Counted from the first letter of the stretch, positions 7,893-16,012 are shown. The stretch: DNA of 64,000 nucleotides from Albimonas donghaensis (GCF_900106695.1 NZ_FNMZ01000002.1:1-64000); one strand, 5' to 3'. The notes: a model not told the origin generated them from the sequence alone. Numbers and translations: made by a program.

Positions 7893-9146
7893 TCAGTCCT
7901 CGATCAGCCGCATCAGGCGGGCCTTCTCGCCCTGATCCTCGGGGCGGGCCAGCGCATCGGCCAGCGCCTGGAGGCTGGCCACCGAATGCGAGGCGCGGAA
8001 GCTGTCCACATGCGGCAGCAAGGCCTTCACCCCGCCGGCCCGCGGCGCGAAGCCGTCCCAGCGCAGCAGCGGGTTCAGCCAGATCAGCTTGCGGCAGGAC
8101 AGGCGCAGCCGCTCCGCCTCCGCCGCCAGCTTGGCGGGGTCGTCGCGGTCCAGCCCGTCGGTGATCAGCACCACCACCGCCCCCTGCCCCAGCACGCGGC
8201 GGGACCAGTCGCGGTTGAACACCCGCAGGCTCTCCCCGATCCGGGTGCCGCCTTCCCAGTCCATCGCCTCGCGCCCGCAAGCGGCCAGCGCCGCATCCGC
8301 GTCGCGCTGCATCAGGTGGCGGGTGACGTTGGTCAGCCTTGTGCCGAAGGTGAAGGCGTGGACCTTCGCCCAGCCCGCGCCCTTCTCGTTCGCCGCCGCG
8401 TGCAGGAAATGCAGCAGCATCCGGGAATAGGAGCTCATCGAACCGGAGATGTCGCACAGCGCCACCAGGTTCGGCCAGCGCACCAGCGGCGACCGCGTCT
8501 TGAATTCGCGGATGTCGCCGCCCTGCCGCATCGCGGTGCGCAGGGTCGCCCGCCAGTCGGGGCGCGAGCCGGTCGAGGACGCCCGCGTCCGACGCGAGGC
8601 GATGGGCTGCACCGGCAGGCTCAGCCGGGAGATGGCGCGCCGGGCCGCCGCCGCCTCCGCCGCCGTCATCTGCTCGAAATCCTGCTGCTTGAGCTTCTCG
8701 TCGGCCGAGAAGGTCAGGGTCGCGTCGATCTCGATCTCCGGCGGCTCCTCCTCCTCGGCCTGGGGCCTGGGGGTCTCGGCCCCGTCCAGCAGCGCCTCCG
8801 CGGCCCGACGCTCGGCCGATTGCGGGGGCGGCGGCGTCTCCACCCCGCGGACCATCGGCGACATCATCGCCATCATCTTTTCGAGAAACTGCGGATCCCG
8901 CCAGAACAGCCGGAAGGTCTGGGCGAAGATCTGCCGATGCTCGGGCCGCGACACGAAACAGGCGTGCAGGGTCCAGTAGAAGTCCCGGCGATCCGAGAAC
9001 CCCGCCGCCTCCACCGCCCGGATCGCGTCCACCACCCGCCCCGGCCCCACCGGCAGCCCGGCCTTGCGCAGGGCGCGGGCGAAATGGGCGACGTTGTCGG
9101 CCAGCTTGCCGTCCTCCGGGATCGGCAGATCGGCGAGGGAGACCAT
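7893..9146 (-). CDS. coxE: CoxE-like VWA-domain protein
   Basis: A 417-residue protein with the CoxE/VWA_CoxE architecture: an N-terminal helical half, an acidic linker (EEEEPPEIEI), and a C-terminal von Willebrand A domain. The metal-ion-dependent adhesion site is visible as DISGSMS near residue 231. In CO dehydrogenase biogenesis, CoxE works with the AAA+ ATPase CoxD to mature the molybdenum-copper active site; related MoxR/VWA pairs remodel other metalloenzymes. The start at 9146 was chosen because it overlaps the preceding VOC gene stop (TGATG) and gives the usual length. The MoxR partner lies upstream in the same direction. Confidence 0.87.
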   Translation of the reverse strand: MVSLADLPIPEDGKLADNVAHFARALRKAGLPVGPGRVVDAIRAVEAAGFSDRRDFYWTLHACFVSRPEHRQIFAQTFRLFWRDPQFLEKMMAMMSPMVRGVETPPPPQSAERRAAEALLDGAETPRPQAEEEEPPEIEIDATLTFSADEKLKQQDFEQMTAAEAAAARRAISRLSLPVQPIASRRTRASSTGSRPDWRATLRTAMRQGGDIREFKTRSPLVRWPNLVALCDISGSMSSYSRMLLHFLHAAANEKGAGWAKVHAFTFGTRLTNVTRHLMQRDADAALAACGREAMDWEGGTRIGESLRVFNRDWSRRVLGQGAVVVLITDGLDRDDPAKLAAEAERLRLSCRKLIWLNPLLRWDGFAPRAGGVKALLPHVDSFRASHSVASLQALADALARPEDQGEKARLMRLIED

Positions 9147-9562
9147 CAGGCGGCCCCGTAGGAGCTGACCTCGATCAGGTTCCCCCACGGGTCGTTGAAA
9201 TAGACCGAGGTGATGGTCCCGCGCGCCCCGGTCTTCTCCACCGGCCCCTCGACCACCGCCACGCGCTGCTCATGCAGGCGGGCGACGACCTCCGTGGGGG
9301 TCGCGTCGGTGATCAGGCACAGATCGCCGGAGCCGATGCAGGCGTGGTTGCGCGGCTCCATCCCGATGGTCTGGAGGTTGATCTTCTGGGCGCCCACCTG
9401 CAACGCGCGCCGCCCGCCGGCGAAGGTCACGACCTCCAGTCCCAGCACGCGGGCGTAGAATTCGCAGGCCTCGTCGATGTCGCGCACGGTCAGCACCACA
9501 TGGTCGATGGCGCGGACCAGCGGGCCCGGGGCCTCGTCGCCGAAGATCTCCTCCAGGCTCAT
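9146..9562 (-). CDS. VOC (glyoxalase/bleomycin-resistance fold) protein
   Basis: A 138-residue single-module vicinal-oxygen-chelate protein. It has the two beta-alpha-beta-beta-beta units, starting at IDHVVLTVRDIDEACEFYARVLGLE and ending with the typical ITSVYFNDPWGNLIEVSSY. The metal ligands His21 (in DHVVL) and the C-terminal glutamate (in LIEVS) are visible. The fold covers lyases, dioxygenases and binding proteins, so no reaction is assigned. It is wedged between the MoxR and VWA genes, with a 10-bp gap upstream and a 1-nt overlap downstream. That makes it a likely translationally coupled member of the maturation operon, which is unusual for this module. Confidence 0.85.
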   Translation of the reverse strand: MSLEEIFGDEAPGPLVRAIDHVVLTVRDIDEACEFYARVLGLEVVTFAGGRRALQVGAQKINLQTIGMEPRNHACIGSGDLCLITDATPTEVVARLHEQRVAVVEGPVEKTGARGTITSVYFNDPWGNLIEVSSYGAA

Positions 9563-9572
9563 CGCGTCCCCC

Positions 9573-10472
9573 TTACGTCGGCATCGCCGCGCGGGCCTGG
9601 TCGAGCACGCGCTGGACCTCCGAGCCCTGCAGCTTCTGGATGTCGTCCTGATACTTGAGGATCGCGCCCAGCGTGTCGGCGATCACCTGCGGGCTCAGCG
9701 CGATGGCGTCCAGCGCCACCAGGCACTTGGCCCAGTCGATGGCCTCGGCCACGCCCGGCTTCTTGAACAGGTCCTCGGAGCGGAGCTGCTGCACGAAGGC
9801 CACCACCTCCCGGCTCAGGGTCTCGTTCGCCTCGGGCGCGCGGGCGCGGATGATCTCCATCTCGCGCTCGAAATTCGGGTAGTCGACCCAGTGATAGAGG
9901 CAGCGGCGCTTGAGCGCGTCATGCACCTCGCGCGTGCGGTTGGAGGTCAGGATCACGATCGGCGGCTCGGGCGCCTTGATCGGTCCGATCTCGGGGATGG
10001 TGACCTGGAAGTCGGACAGCGCCTCCAGCAGGAAGGCCTCGAAGGGCTCGTCGGTGCGGTCGATCTCGTCGATCAGCAGCACCGGCGCGCCGCCGGGCTG
10101 GGCGCGCATGGCCTGCAGCAGCGGGCGCTCGATCAGGAAGTCTTCGGAGAACAGCTCGGTGGTCAGCGCGCGGCGGTCCTCGGTCCCCACGGCCTCGGCG
10201 GTGCGGATGGCGACCATCTGCGCGGCGAAGTTCCACTCATAGACCGCCGAGGACGCGTCCAGCCCCTCATAGCATTGCAGGCGGATCAGCTTGCGCCCCA
10301 GCGCCGTGGCGATGGCCTTGGCGATCTCGGTCTTGCCCACGCCGGCCTCGCCTTCGAGGAACAGCGGCCGGCCGAGCTTGAGCGCCAGGAAGGCGACGGC
10401 GCCGAGATCCCGTCCGCAGACATAGCCCACGGAGCCCAGCATCTCCTGCACGTCGTCGATTTTGTCGATCAT
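9573..10472 (-). CDS. coxD: CoxD-like MoxR AAA+ ATPase
   Basis: A 299-residue AAA+ ATPase of the MoxR clade, the partner of VWA proteins such as CoxE. Visible motifs are Walker A GEAGVGKT (41-48), Walker B VLLIDEIDR (about 130-138), and a sensor 1 region ending in LTSNRTREVHDALKRRC. In the CO dehydrogenase system the equivalent protein is an ATP-driven chaperone for active-site assembly. The start at 10472 begins at MIDKIDDVQEML with the sequence GCAGAGGG upstream; further upstream codons have no family similarity. It is the first gene of the minus-strand cluster that continues through the VOC protein and CoxE. Confidence 0.9.
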   Translation of the reverse strand: MIDKIDDVQEMLGSVGYVCGRDLGAVAFLALKLGRPLFLEGEAGVGKTEIAKAIATALGRKLIRLQCYEGLDASSAVYEWNFAAQMVAIRTAEAVGTEDRRALTTELFSEDFLIERPLLQAMRAQPGGAPVLLIDEIDRTDEPFEAFLLEALSDFQVTIPEIGPIKAPEPPIVILTSNRTREVHDALKRRCLYHWVDYPNFEREMEIIRARAPEANETLSREVVAFVQQLRSEDLFKKPGVAEAIDWAKCLVALDAIALSPQVIADTLGAILKYQDDIQKLQGSEVQRVLDQARAAMPT

Positions 10473-10678
10473 GGAACCCTCTGCCGCAAAACGGGCCGAT
10501 TGTGACGATTTCGGGGAGTTCCGGCGACAAGCGTTTACGCCCGGGCCCCGCCCCCTAGGTCCCCTGTTGAAGACGGGCGCAGGGTGAAAGGCAACCCCCA
10601 CCCTGGCGCCACATGGTCGGAACCCCGGGTTCGATCGTGCACTTGACTGACACCCTCCCGGGGCAAGGAGAGCGAACA

Positions 10679-11374
10679 GTGAAAACGACTCGCATCAACC
10701 TGCCCATCGCCGCCGCCACCTCCGCCGCCGCCCTGCTCGTGGCCTCGGTGGCCACCGCCCAGGTCTCGTCCGGCGAAGTCGCCACGCCGCGCGAAGGCGC
10801 CGGCGCCACCGTGACCGCGCCCCGGACCGCCGGCGATGTCGCGACGCCCGACATCAACGTGCCCGAGGTGGCCGACGCCAAGGTCGGCGACCCCAGCGAG
10901 GTCGCCACGCCGCGCGAGGGCACGGGCTCCACGATCACCGCGCCGAAGACCGCCGGCAACGCCGCGACGCCCGACATGGACGCGGACCCGGTCGTTGGCG
11001 CCAAGGTCGGCGACCCCTCTGAGGTCGCCACGCCCCGCGAAGGCACGGGCTCCACGATCACCGCGCCGTCCACGGCCGCGAATGCGGGTGCGGCGAACGG
11101 CGCCGGCTCGGACGCCATGGCCTCGGGCTCGCAGCTTGAGAGCCTCGATGCCGACGAGGTCCGCGCCCGGACGCAGGAGCGGATGAACCAGGACGCCCAG
11201 GCGGCGCCCGCCCCGTCGCCCGCCAGCGACGTGGAGAAGCCCAAATATTCCCTCGACGCCGACGAAGTGCGTGAGCGCACCGCCGAGCAGATGAAGGAAG
11301 AGCGGGCCGAGAAGCTCGGCGACCAGTCCAGCTGGATCGACGAGATGCGCCGGAACCTCGTCGGCTCGGCCTGA
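10679..11374 (+). CDS. Exported protein with 41-residue repeats
   Basis: A 231-residue protein starting at GTG 10679, eight bases after a perfect AAGGAG. Residues 1-28 form a signal peptide ending in SVATAQ. The mature part contains repeats of 41 residues beginning EVATPREG: residues 33-73, 74-114 and a shortened 115-136. These are threonine/proline/glycine-rich and predicted disordered. A second repeat, SLDADEVRxRTxExM, occurs twice in the charged helical C-terminus. I do not recognise a family. The layout suggests a periplasmic or surface-attached protein. It lies upstream of another small exported protein in the same direction. Confidence 0.75.
   Translation: MKTTRINLPIAAATSAAALLVASVATAQVSSGEVATPREGAGATVTAPRTAGDVATPDINVPEVADAKVGDPSEVATPREGTGSTITAPKTAGNAATPDMDADPVVGAKVGDPSEVATPREGTGSTITAPSTAANAGAANGAGSDAMASGSQLESLDADEVRARTQERMNQDAQAAPAPSPASDVEKPKYSLDADEVRERTAEQMKEERAEKLGDQSSWIDEMRRNLVGSA
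10775..11086 (+). repeat. 123-bp in-frame coding repeats
   Basis: Units at 10775-10897 and 10898-11020, with a partial unit at 11021-11086, encode the 41-residue repeats. The units differ at many third positions, so they are not a very recent duplication. Confidence 0.8.
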
Positions 11375-11598
11375 GGCGGACGCTCGACGGGTCCGGCCTG
11401 ACCGGATCGACGCCTGAACGGAGGGGGTTCCGCCACGTCGCGGGGCCCCTTCCGCGTCCGAATGCCCGCGGGGCCCTTGTTCCGCGTCGCCGGACGCACG
11501 ATGTCCCCGCTTCATCGCCCCGCGGGCGATGACGTCCGTGACGATCCATGTCGCCAGGACATGAAAACCCGGGACGTGAAACCACTGAGGATCGAAGC

Positions 11599-12048
11599 AT
11601 GTTGCGCAATGAAGGTTCCCGCGCCCTGCGGCTCGTCGCCGTCGCGGCGCTCGTCGCCGGCCCCGCGCTGGCGCCCCTCGCGGCCGGCGCCCAGACCACC
11701 GGGTCCGCGACCCCTCAGGTCACCGTGACCGACGAGAAGGTGCGCGACCGGGTGACCATCGATTTCCCCGACAGCGCCTTCGAGGAGGAGCGCCAGATCT
11801 CGCGCATCGTCCAGGAGCTGTATGGCGAGGGCGCCGACATGTCCTCGGGCCGCTCCGCCCCGGCGGATATCGAGGCGCTGCTGGTGACCGGCCAGCCGCT
11901 GCCGGCGCGCGCCGACGCGCAGCCGGTGGACCCGAAGCTGGCGGCCCGGCTGCCTCAGGACGCCACCTGGCTCGCGGTGGGCGAGAACCTCGTGGCCGTG
12001 GGCCCGGACCAGCGCATCAGCCGGGTCTATCACGACATGCTGCCCTGA
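11599..12048 (+). CDS. Small exported protein of unknown function
   Basis: A 149-residue protein with an N-terminal signal peptide (residues 1 to about 32, ending AAGAQ). It has a mixed-charge middle and a C-terminal segment with the pattern ATWLAVGENLVAVGPDQRIS, which looks like a small beta domain. The ATG has GAGG eight bases upstream; an earlier in-frame ATG at 11548 would hide the signal peptide and was rejected. The end resembles small periplasmic proteins of the RcnB type only faintly. A strong hairpin terminator follows at 12151. It may be an envelope partner of the repeat protein before it. Confidence 0.65.
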   Translation: MLRNEGSRALRLVAVAALVAGPALAPLAAGAQTTGSATPQVTVTDEKVRDRVTIDFPDSAFEEERQISRIVQELYGEGADMSSGRSAPADIEALLVTGQPLPARADAQPVDPKLAARLPQDATWLAVGENLVAVGPDQRISRVYHDMLP

Positions 12049-12150
12049 AGGGCGGCCCCCGGCCCGCGTCCCCGAAGGATGATGAGGCCGGGCCCCGCGC
12101 CCGAAGCCGGCGCGGCCCCGTCCGAAGCGGCGGAGCGTCTGAAGACGCGG

Positions 12151-12183
12151 AAAGGCCCGGCCGGGGGATCGGCCGGGCCTTTT
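12151..12183 (+). terminator. Rho-independent terminator
   Basis: AAAGGCCCGGCCG pairs with CGGCCGGGCCTTT around a short GGGGAT loop and is followed by T residues. It closes the exported-protein gene(s) to its left. Confidence 0.8.
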
Positions 12184-12260
12184 GATGTCCGGGGCGCGTT
12201 GATGTCGGGCCTGTCGATGTCGGGGATTGTTGATGTCGGGGCCCGCTGATGTCGGGGCCG
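12183..12260. repeat. Five imperfect repeats of TGATGTCGGGGCC
   Basis: GATGTC recurs at 12184, 12201, 12216, 12232 and 12248, each followed by CGGGG or GGGCC-like sequence, with periods of 15-17 bp. The array fills the space between the terminator and the convergent M20 amidohydrolase gene. No coding role is apparent. Confidence 0.75.
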
Positions 12261-12271
12261 GGGGCGCCGCC

Positions 12272-13438
12272 CTATGCCAGCGCCCGCCGCGCCGCCGCGG
12301 TCCAGAAGGCGATGCCGGTGGGAATGGCCTCGTCGCAGAAATCATAGGCGGTGTTGTGGTGCAGCGCCCCGTCCCGCGCCGGACCGTTGCCGAGCCACAC
12401 ATAGCAGCCCGGCGCCTCCCCCGCGAAGAAGGCGAAATCGTCCCCGGCGGTGGAGGGCGGAAACACCGTGCGCACCCCGTCCGCGCAGACGCCGCGGGCC
12501 GCCTCCAGCGCCGCCGCGGTCGCGTCGGGGGCGTTGACCACCGGCGGGATGCGGCGGATGAAACGATACTCGGCCTCGATCCCGAAGGTCTGGGCGATGC
12601 CATGGGCGAGCCGGCCGATCTCGGCCTCCAGCTGGTCGCGGACCTCCGGCGCGTAGGCGCGGGCCGTGCCGCCGATCTCCACCACATCCGGGATCACGTT
12701 CAGCGCCGCCGGGTCCCCCGCCCGCACCGAACAGGCCGAGACCACCGAGGGCTGCAACGGGTCCACCACCCGCCCCGGAATGGTCTGAAGCGCCGACAGG
12801 AACGCCCCCATGGCGGTGATCGGATCGCGCCCCAGATGCGGCTTCGCCCCATGCGTGCCCACCCCCCGGAAGGTGCACAGCCAGGAATCGGAAGAGGCGA
12901 GCTGCGGCCCCTCGACCACCGCCATTTCGCCGGGGGCCATCCCCGGCATGTTGTGCAGCCCGAAAACCATGTCGCAGGGAAAGCGCTCGAACAGGCCCTC
13001 CTCCACCATGCGTTTCGCGCCGCCGCGGCCTTCCTCGGCGGGCTGGAAGATGAAATGCACCACGCCCGGCGGCGGATCGGCGGCCAGGGCCTCGGCGGCG
13101 CCGAGCAGCATCACCGTGTGACCGTCATGCCCGCAGGCATGCATCTTGCCGGGAACGGTGGAGGCCCAGGGCCGCGTCTGCGGCCCCACCGCCTCGGGCA
13201 TGGCCAGCGCGTCCATGTCGGCGCGCAGCCCCACCGCGCGGTTTCCGCCCGGCGTGCGCAGGGCGCCCACGACGCCGGTGCCGGCGATGCCCTCCGTCAC
13301 CTCCAGGCCCAGGGCGCGCAGGCGGGCGGCGACGATGGCGGCGGTGCGATGCTCCTCGAACCCCAGTTCGGGATGGGCGTGCAGGTCGCGGCGCAGGGCC
13401 ACGAGATCGAGATCGGCGGGGGGGAGTGGCTGGCTCAT
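12272..13438 (-). CDS. M20 family amidohydrolase (hippurate hydrolase-like)
   Basis: A 388-residue zinc aminoacylase-type enzyme (peptidase M20D). Visible signs are RRDLHAHPELGFEEHRTA near the N-terminus, ADMDALAMPE, the metal-binding CGHDGHT, the catalytic glutamates in FQPAEEGRGGAKRM, and a late HNTAYDF with the last histidine ligand. Such enzymes remove acyl groups from N-acyl amino acids or related amides; the natural substrate is not evident. The start at 13438 begins MSQPLPPADLD. It is divergent from the phosphoribosyltransferase gene, with only 48 bp between start codons, so the two promoters must overlap the genes or each other. Confidence 0.92.
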   Translation of the reverse strand: MSQPLPPADLDLVALRRDLHAHPELGFEEHRTAAIVAARLRALGLEVTEGIAGTGVVGALRTPGGNRAVGLRADMDALAMPEAVGPQTRPWASTVPGKMHACGHDGHTVMLLGAAEALAADPPPGVVHFIFQPAEEGRGGAKRMVEEGLFERFPCDMVFGLHNMPGMAPGEMAVVEGPQLASSDSWLCTFRGVGTHGAKPHLGRDPITAMGAFLSALQTIPGRVVDPLQPSVVSACSVRAGDPAALNVIPDVVEIGGTARAYAPEVRDQLEAEIGRLAHGIAQTFGIEAEYRFIRRIPPVVNAPDATAAALEAARGVCADGVRTVFPPSTAGDDFAFFAGEAPGCYVWLGNGPARDGALHHNTAYDFCDEAIPTGIAFWTAAARRALA

Positions 13439-13486
13439 GCGCGCGATGCTAAACCCCTGCCCGGCGCTTGAGAAGGAGGCCCCAGC

Positions 13487-14203
13487 GTGACCGAACATCC
13501 CCCCGCGCCCGAGGCCCGGCCCGCCCCGATGCGCCCGCAGGATTTCTGGCAGGCGGTCGAGCCCGCCGAGGCCGCCGCCCCCGCCCCCTGGACCGACCGC
13601 TTTCCCGCCCGCCTGCCCGACGGGCGGGTGCTGCATCTGCCGATCCGGCCGCTGGCGGGGACCGGGAACGCCATCGCCTCGCTGATCCTCAACCAGGCGA
13701 GTTTCGCGGTGGAGGCGGCGCTGGCCGACGCGCTGGCCGAGCGTCTCGCCCCGTTCCGCCCCGACATCGTGGCCGGCCTGCCGACGCTGGGCCTGCCGCT
13801 GGCCCGCGCCGTGGCGGAACGGCTGGGCCATGCCCGCTACGCGCCCTTCGGAACCTCGCGCAAGTTCTGGTACGACGAGGGGCTGTCGGTCCCGCTCAGC
13901 TCCATCACCTCGCCGGACGCGACCAGGCGGCTCTACCTCGATCCGAGGCTGCTGCCGCTGGTCGAGGGGGCGCGGGTGGCGCTGGTCGACGACGTGATCT
14001 CCTCGGGGACCTCGATCTCGGCGGGGCTGGGGCTGCTGGCGCGCATCGGCGTGACCCCGGTGGCGGTCGGCTGCGCCATGCTGCAGACCGAGCGCTGGCG
14101 CCCGGGCCTGGCGGAGGCCTTCGCCGGCCCGCCGGAGGCCGTCGTCGGCGCCTTCCGCTCGCCCCTGCTGGCCCGCGACGGCGAGGGCTGGCGCGAGGCC
14201 TGA
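13487..14203 (+). CDS. Phosphoribosyltransferase family protein
   Basis: A 238-residue type I phosphoribosyltransferase. The PRPP-binding motif VALVDDVISSGTS lies near residues 164-176, and the substrate loop region GLPTLGLPLARAVAERLG precedes it. Family enzymes transfer ribose 5-phosphate from PRPP to a purine or similar base. The specific base cannot be assigned. The start is a GTG at 13487 with GGAGG seven bases upstream. It is followed 60 bp later by ribokinase in the same direction, consistent with a salvage role linking ribose and PRPP. Confidence 0.85.
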   Translation: MTEHPPAPEARPAPMRPQDFWQAVEPAEAAAPAPWTDRFPARLPDGRVLHLPIRPLAGTGNAIASLILNQASFAVEAALADALAERLAPFRPDIVAGLPTLGLPLARAVAERLGHARYAPFGTSRKFWYDEGLSVPLSSITSPDATRRLYLDPRLLPLVEGARVALVDDVISSGTSISAGLGLLARIGVTPVAVGCAMLQTERWRPGLAEAFAGPPEAVVGAFRSPLLARDGEGWREA

Positions 14204-14263
14204 GACCCGAACCGGGGCCCGAACCCCGGCCAACCCCGGCGACCCCCGAGGGAGATCCCTGAC

Positions 14264-15238
14264 ATGACCGCTTCCCCCCCGCCCGACCGTCCTGTTCGCA
14301 AGGGCGTGGTGACCGTGCTCGGCATCTTCGCCATGGACGCGGTCTGCCGCGCCCCCCGCCTGCCCCGTCCCGGAGAGACCTTGCTGGCCGAGGGCTTTGC
14401 GCTGCACCCGGGCGGAAAAGGCTCCAACCAGGCGGTCGGGGCGGCGCGGCTGGGGGGGGAGGCGCGGCTGATCACCCGGATCGGGCGCGATGCGGGGGCG
14501 GAGATGGCCCGCGCGACCTGGGCGGAGGCCGAGGTGATCCCCTTCGCCTCGGTCTCCGACACCGCGCCGACCGGGGCGGCGGTGGTGTTCGTGCAGACCG
14601 GCTCGGGCGAGAACGCCATCGCCGTGCATCCCGGCGCGGCGATGGAACTGGACGCGAGGGCGGTGGAGCACGCGGCCCGCGACGGCGCCTTCGCGGGGGC
14701 GGGGGCGTTCCTCACCCAGCTGGAACAACCGCTGGAGGCGGCGCGGCGCGGGCTGGAACTGGCGCGGGAGGCGGGCGCGACGGCGATCCTCAACCCCGCC
14801 CCGGCGCCGGCCGCGCCCCTGCCCGACGACCTGCTGGCGCTGTGCGACTGGATGACGCCGAACCAGACCGAGGCCGCGACCCTCGCAGGTCTACCCGCCG
14901 CCGGCAGCATTGCGGAGGCGGCGGAGGCCGCGCGGGTCCTGCGGGCGCGCGGGGCGGGCGGCGTGGTGGTGACGCTGGGCGCGCAGGGGGCGCTGGTCTG
15001 CGGGCCGGACGGGTCGGAGATCCACGTCCCCGCCCTGTCCCAGGGCCCGGCGGTGGACACGACCGGGGCCGGCGACGCCTTCGCCGCCGGCTTCGCGGTG
15101 GGGCTGGCGGAGGGCGCGTCCCCGGCCGAGGCCGCCCGTTTCGCCTGCGCGGCGGCCGGGATCTCGGTCACCCGCCATGGCGCGACGAGCGCGCTGGCGA
15201 GCCGGGCCGAGGTCGAGGCGCGGCTGGCCCGGCCCTGA
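14264..15238 (+). CDS. rbsK: Ribokinase
   Basis: A 324-residue PfkB-family sugar kinase. The N-terminal sugar-binding signature is HPGGKGSNQAVGAARLG, and the C-terminal catalytic signature is DTTGAGDAFAAGF with the base aspartate. The ribokinase-type PNQTEA is also visible. It phosphorylates ribose at O5 for entry to PRPP and pentose phosphate metabolism; a nucleoside kinase is the main alternative. A GGGAG-like ribosome binding site lies upstream of the ATG. It is probably co-transcribed with the phosphoribosyltransferase. A perfect 13-bp hairpin follows the stop. Confidence 0.9.
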   Translation: MTASPPPDRPVRKGVVTVLGIFAMDAVCRAPRLPRPGETLLAEGFALHPGGKGSNQAVGAARLGGEARLITRIGRDAGAEMARATWAEAEVIPFASVSDTAPTGAAVVFVQTGSGENAIAVHPGAAMELDARAVEHAARDGAFAGAGAFLTQLEQPLEAARRGLELAREAGATAILNPAPAPAAPLPDDLLALCDWMTPNQTEAATLAGLPAAGSIAEAAEAARVLRARGAGGVVVTLGAQGALVCGPDGSEIHVPALSQGPAVDTTGAGDAFAAGFAVGLAEGASPAEAARFACAAAGISVTRHGATSALASRAEVEARLARP

Positions 15239-15242
15239 AGCG

Positions 15243-15280
15243 CGCCCCCCCGCCCGCCCCGAAGGCAGGGCGGGGGGGCG
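15243..15280. terminator. Bidirectional terminator hairpin
   Basis: A perfect 13-bp inverted repeat (15243-15255 with 15268-15280) and a 12-nt loop lie between the convergent ribokinase and glycine-zipper lipoprotein genes. It can serve both strands. Confidence 0.75.
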
Positions 15281-15290
15281 AGCGCGGCGC

Positions 15291-15575
15291 TTATTGCGCC
15301 TTCTTCACCTGGTCGGTCAGGAAGCCGCCGGCGGCGCCGATGGCCGCGCCGGTGATCAGGGCGTCGCCGAAATCGCCGGTCACCACGCCGATCACCGCGC
15401 CGGTGGCCGCGCCCACCGCGGCGCCCTGGCCGGTGCGGGTGGCGGAGGTCTCGTCGATATTCTCGCACCCCGCCGCGCCGAAGCCCGCGGCCAACGCCGC
15501 CGCCATCGCCATGCGGCGCCCGGCGCCGCGTTTGTGGGAGCGGCGCCCGGCGCCATGCTTGTGGAACATGCTCAT
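15291..15575 (-). CDS. Small glycine-zipper lipoprotein
   Basis: About 94 residues from MSMFHKHG, with a histidine/arginine-rich start. A hydrophobic signal follows, ending in a lipobox-like FGAAGCEN. The mature part has a glycine/alanine zipper (GAAVGAATGAVIGVVTG, then ALITGAAIGAAGGFL), as in small outer-membrane lipoproteins of the glycine-zipper family. The start is uncertain: in-frame ATG codons at 15575, 15569 and further in all read into the same signal. It lies 11 bp downstream of the Rap1a/Tai-like gene and is likely co-transcribed with it. Its role is unknown. Confidence 0.7.
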   Translation of the reverse strand: MSMFHKHGAGRRSHKRGAGRRMAMAAALAAGFGAAGCENIDETSATRTGQGAAVGAATGAVIGVVTGDFGDALITGAAIGAAGGFLTDQVKKAQ

Positions 15576-15586
15576 CACGCTTCCCC

Positions 15587-16012
15587 TCACTCGCACGGCC
15601 ATTCGGCCTTGGCGGCGCGCATCAGCGCCTCGATCGGCGTCATGGCCTCCAGGTCGGTCCGCGCCTCGGCCCAGTGCAGCAGCGCGGCGGCGGCCTCGCG
15701 CCGGGTTGCGGGAACGGCGGGACAGGCGACGGGCGTGTATTCACCCGATCCGGTCAGGGCCCGGTGGAACTGCATGGCGCCGCTCAGATAGCCGTAGCAG
15801 AGGATGCGGGCCTTGATCGCCAGCTCCTCTCCCCCCTTGGCGCCGCAGACATCGACGAGATCGGCGGCGGTCAGCAGGTCGCCGTCCGACGCCTCCAGCG
15901 TCTGGGCGGCGGCCGGGCCTGCGCCCGGCGCGGCCAGCATCGCCGCCGCCGTCATCGCCCCGCCCGCGGCGGCGGCGATCCCGCGGCGCAGGCGCCTCAT
16001 GGTCATGGTCAT
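15587..16012 (-). CDS. Rap1a/Tai-like periplasmic protein
   Basis: About 141 residues, starting MTMTMRRLRRGIAAAAGG with a GGAGG five bases upstream. A Tat/Sec-like signal runs to about residue 36 (AAAQT). The mature part has the Rap1a/Tai pattern: an early C in VDVCGAK, a second C in ILCYGYLSGAMQF, a third in PVACPAVP, then a helix with HWAE and a final WPC. Rap1a/Tai proteins include periplasmic immunity factors to type VI amidase effectors, but many homologues are housekeeping proteins of unknown role. No toxin is seen nearby. It forms a pair with the lipoprotein gene downstream. The family call is by cysteine spacing only. Confidence 0.65.
   Translation of the reverse strand: MTMTMRRLRRGIAAAAGGAMTAAAMLAAPGAGPAAAQTLEASDGDLLTAADLVDVCGAKGGEELAIKARILCYGYLSGAMQFHRALTGSGEYTPVACPAVPATRREAAAALLHWAEARTDLEAMTPIEALMRAAKAEWPCE

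Noticed and set aside
15587-16012. A type VI immunity system
   Set aside because: Only the immunity-like fold is suggested; no amidase effector, VgrG or T6SS gene is present.
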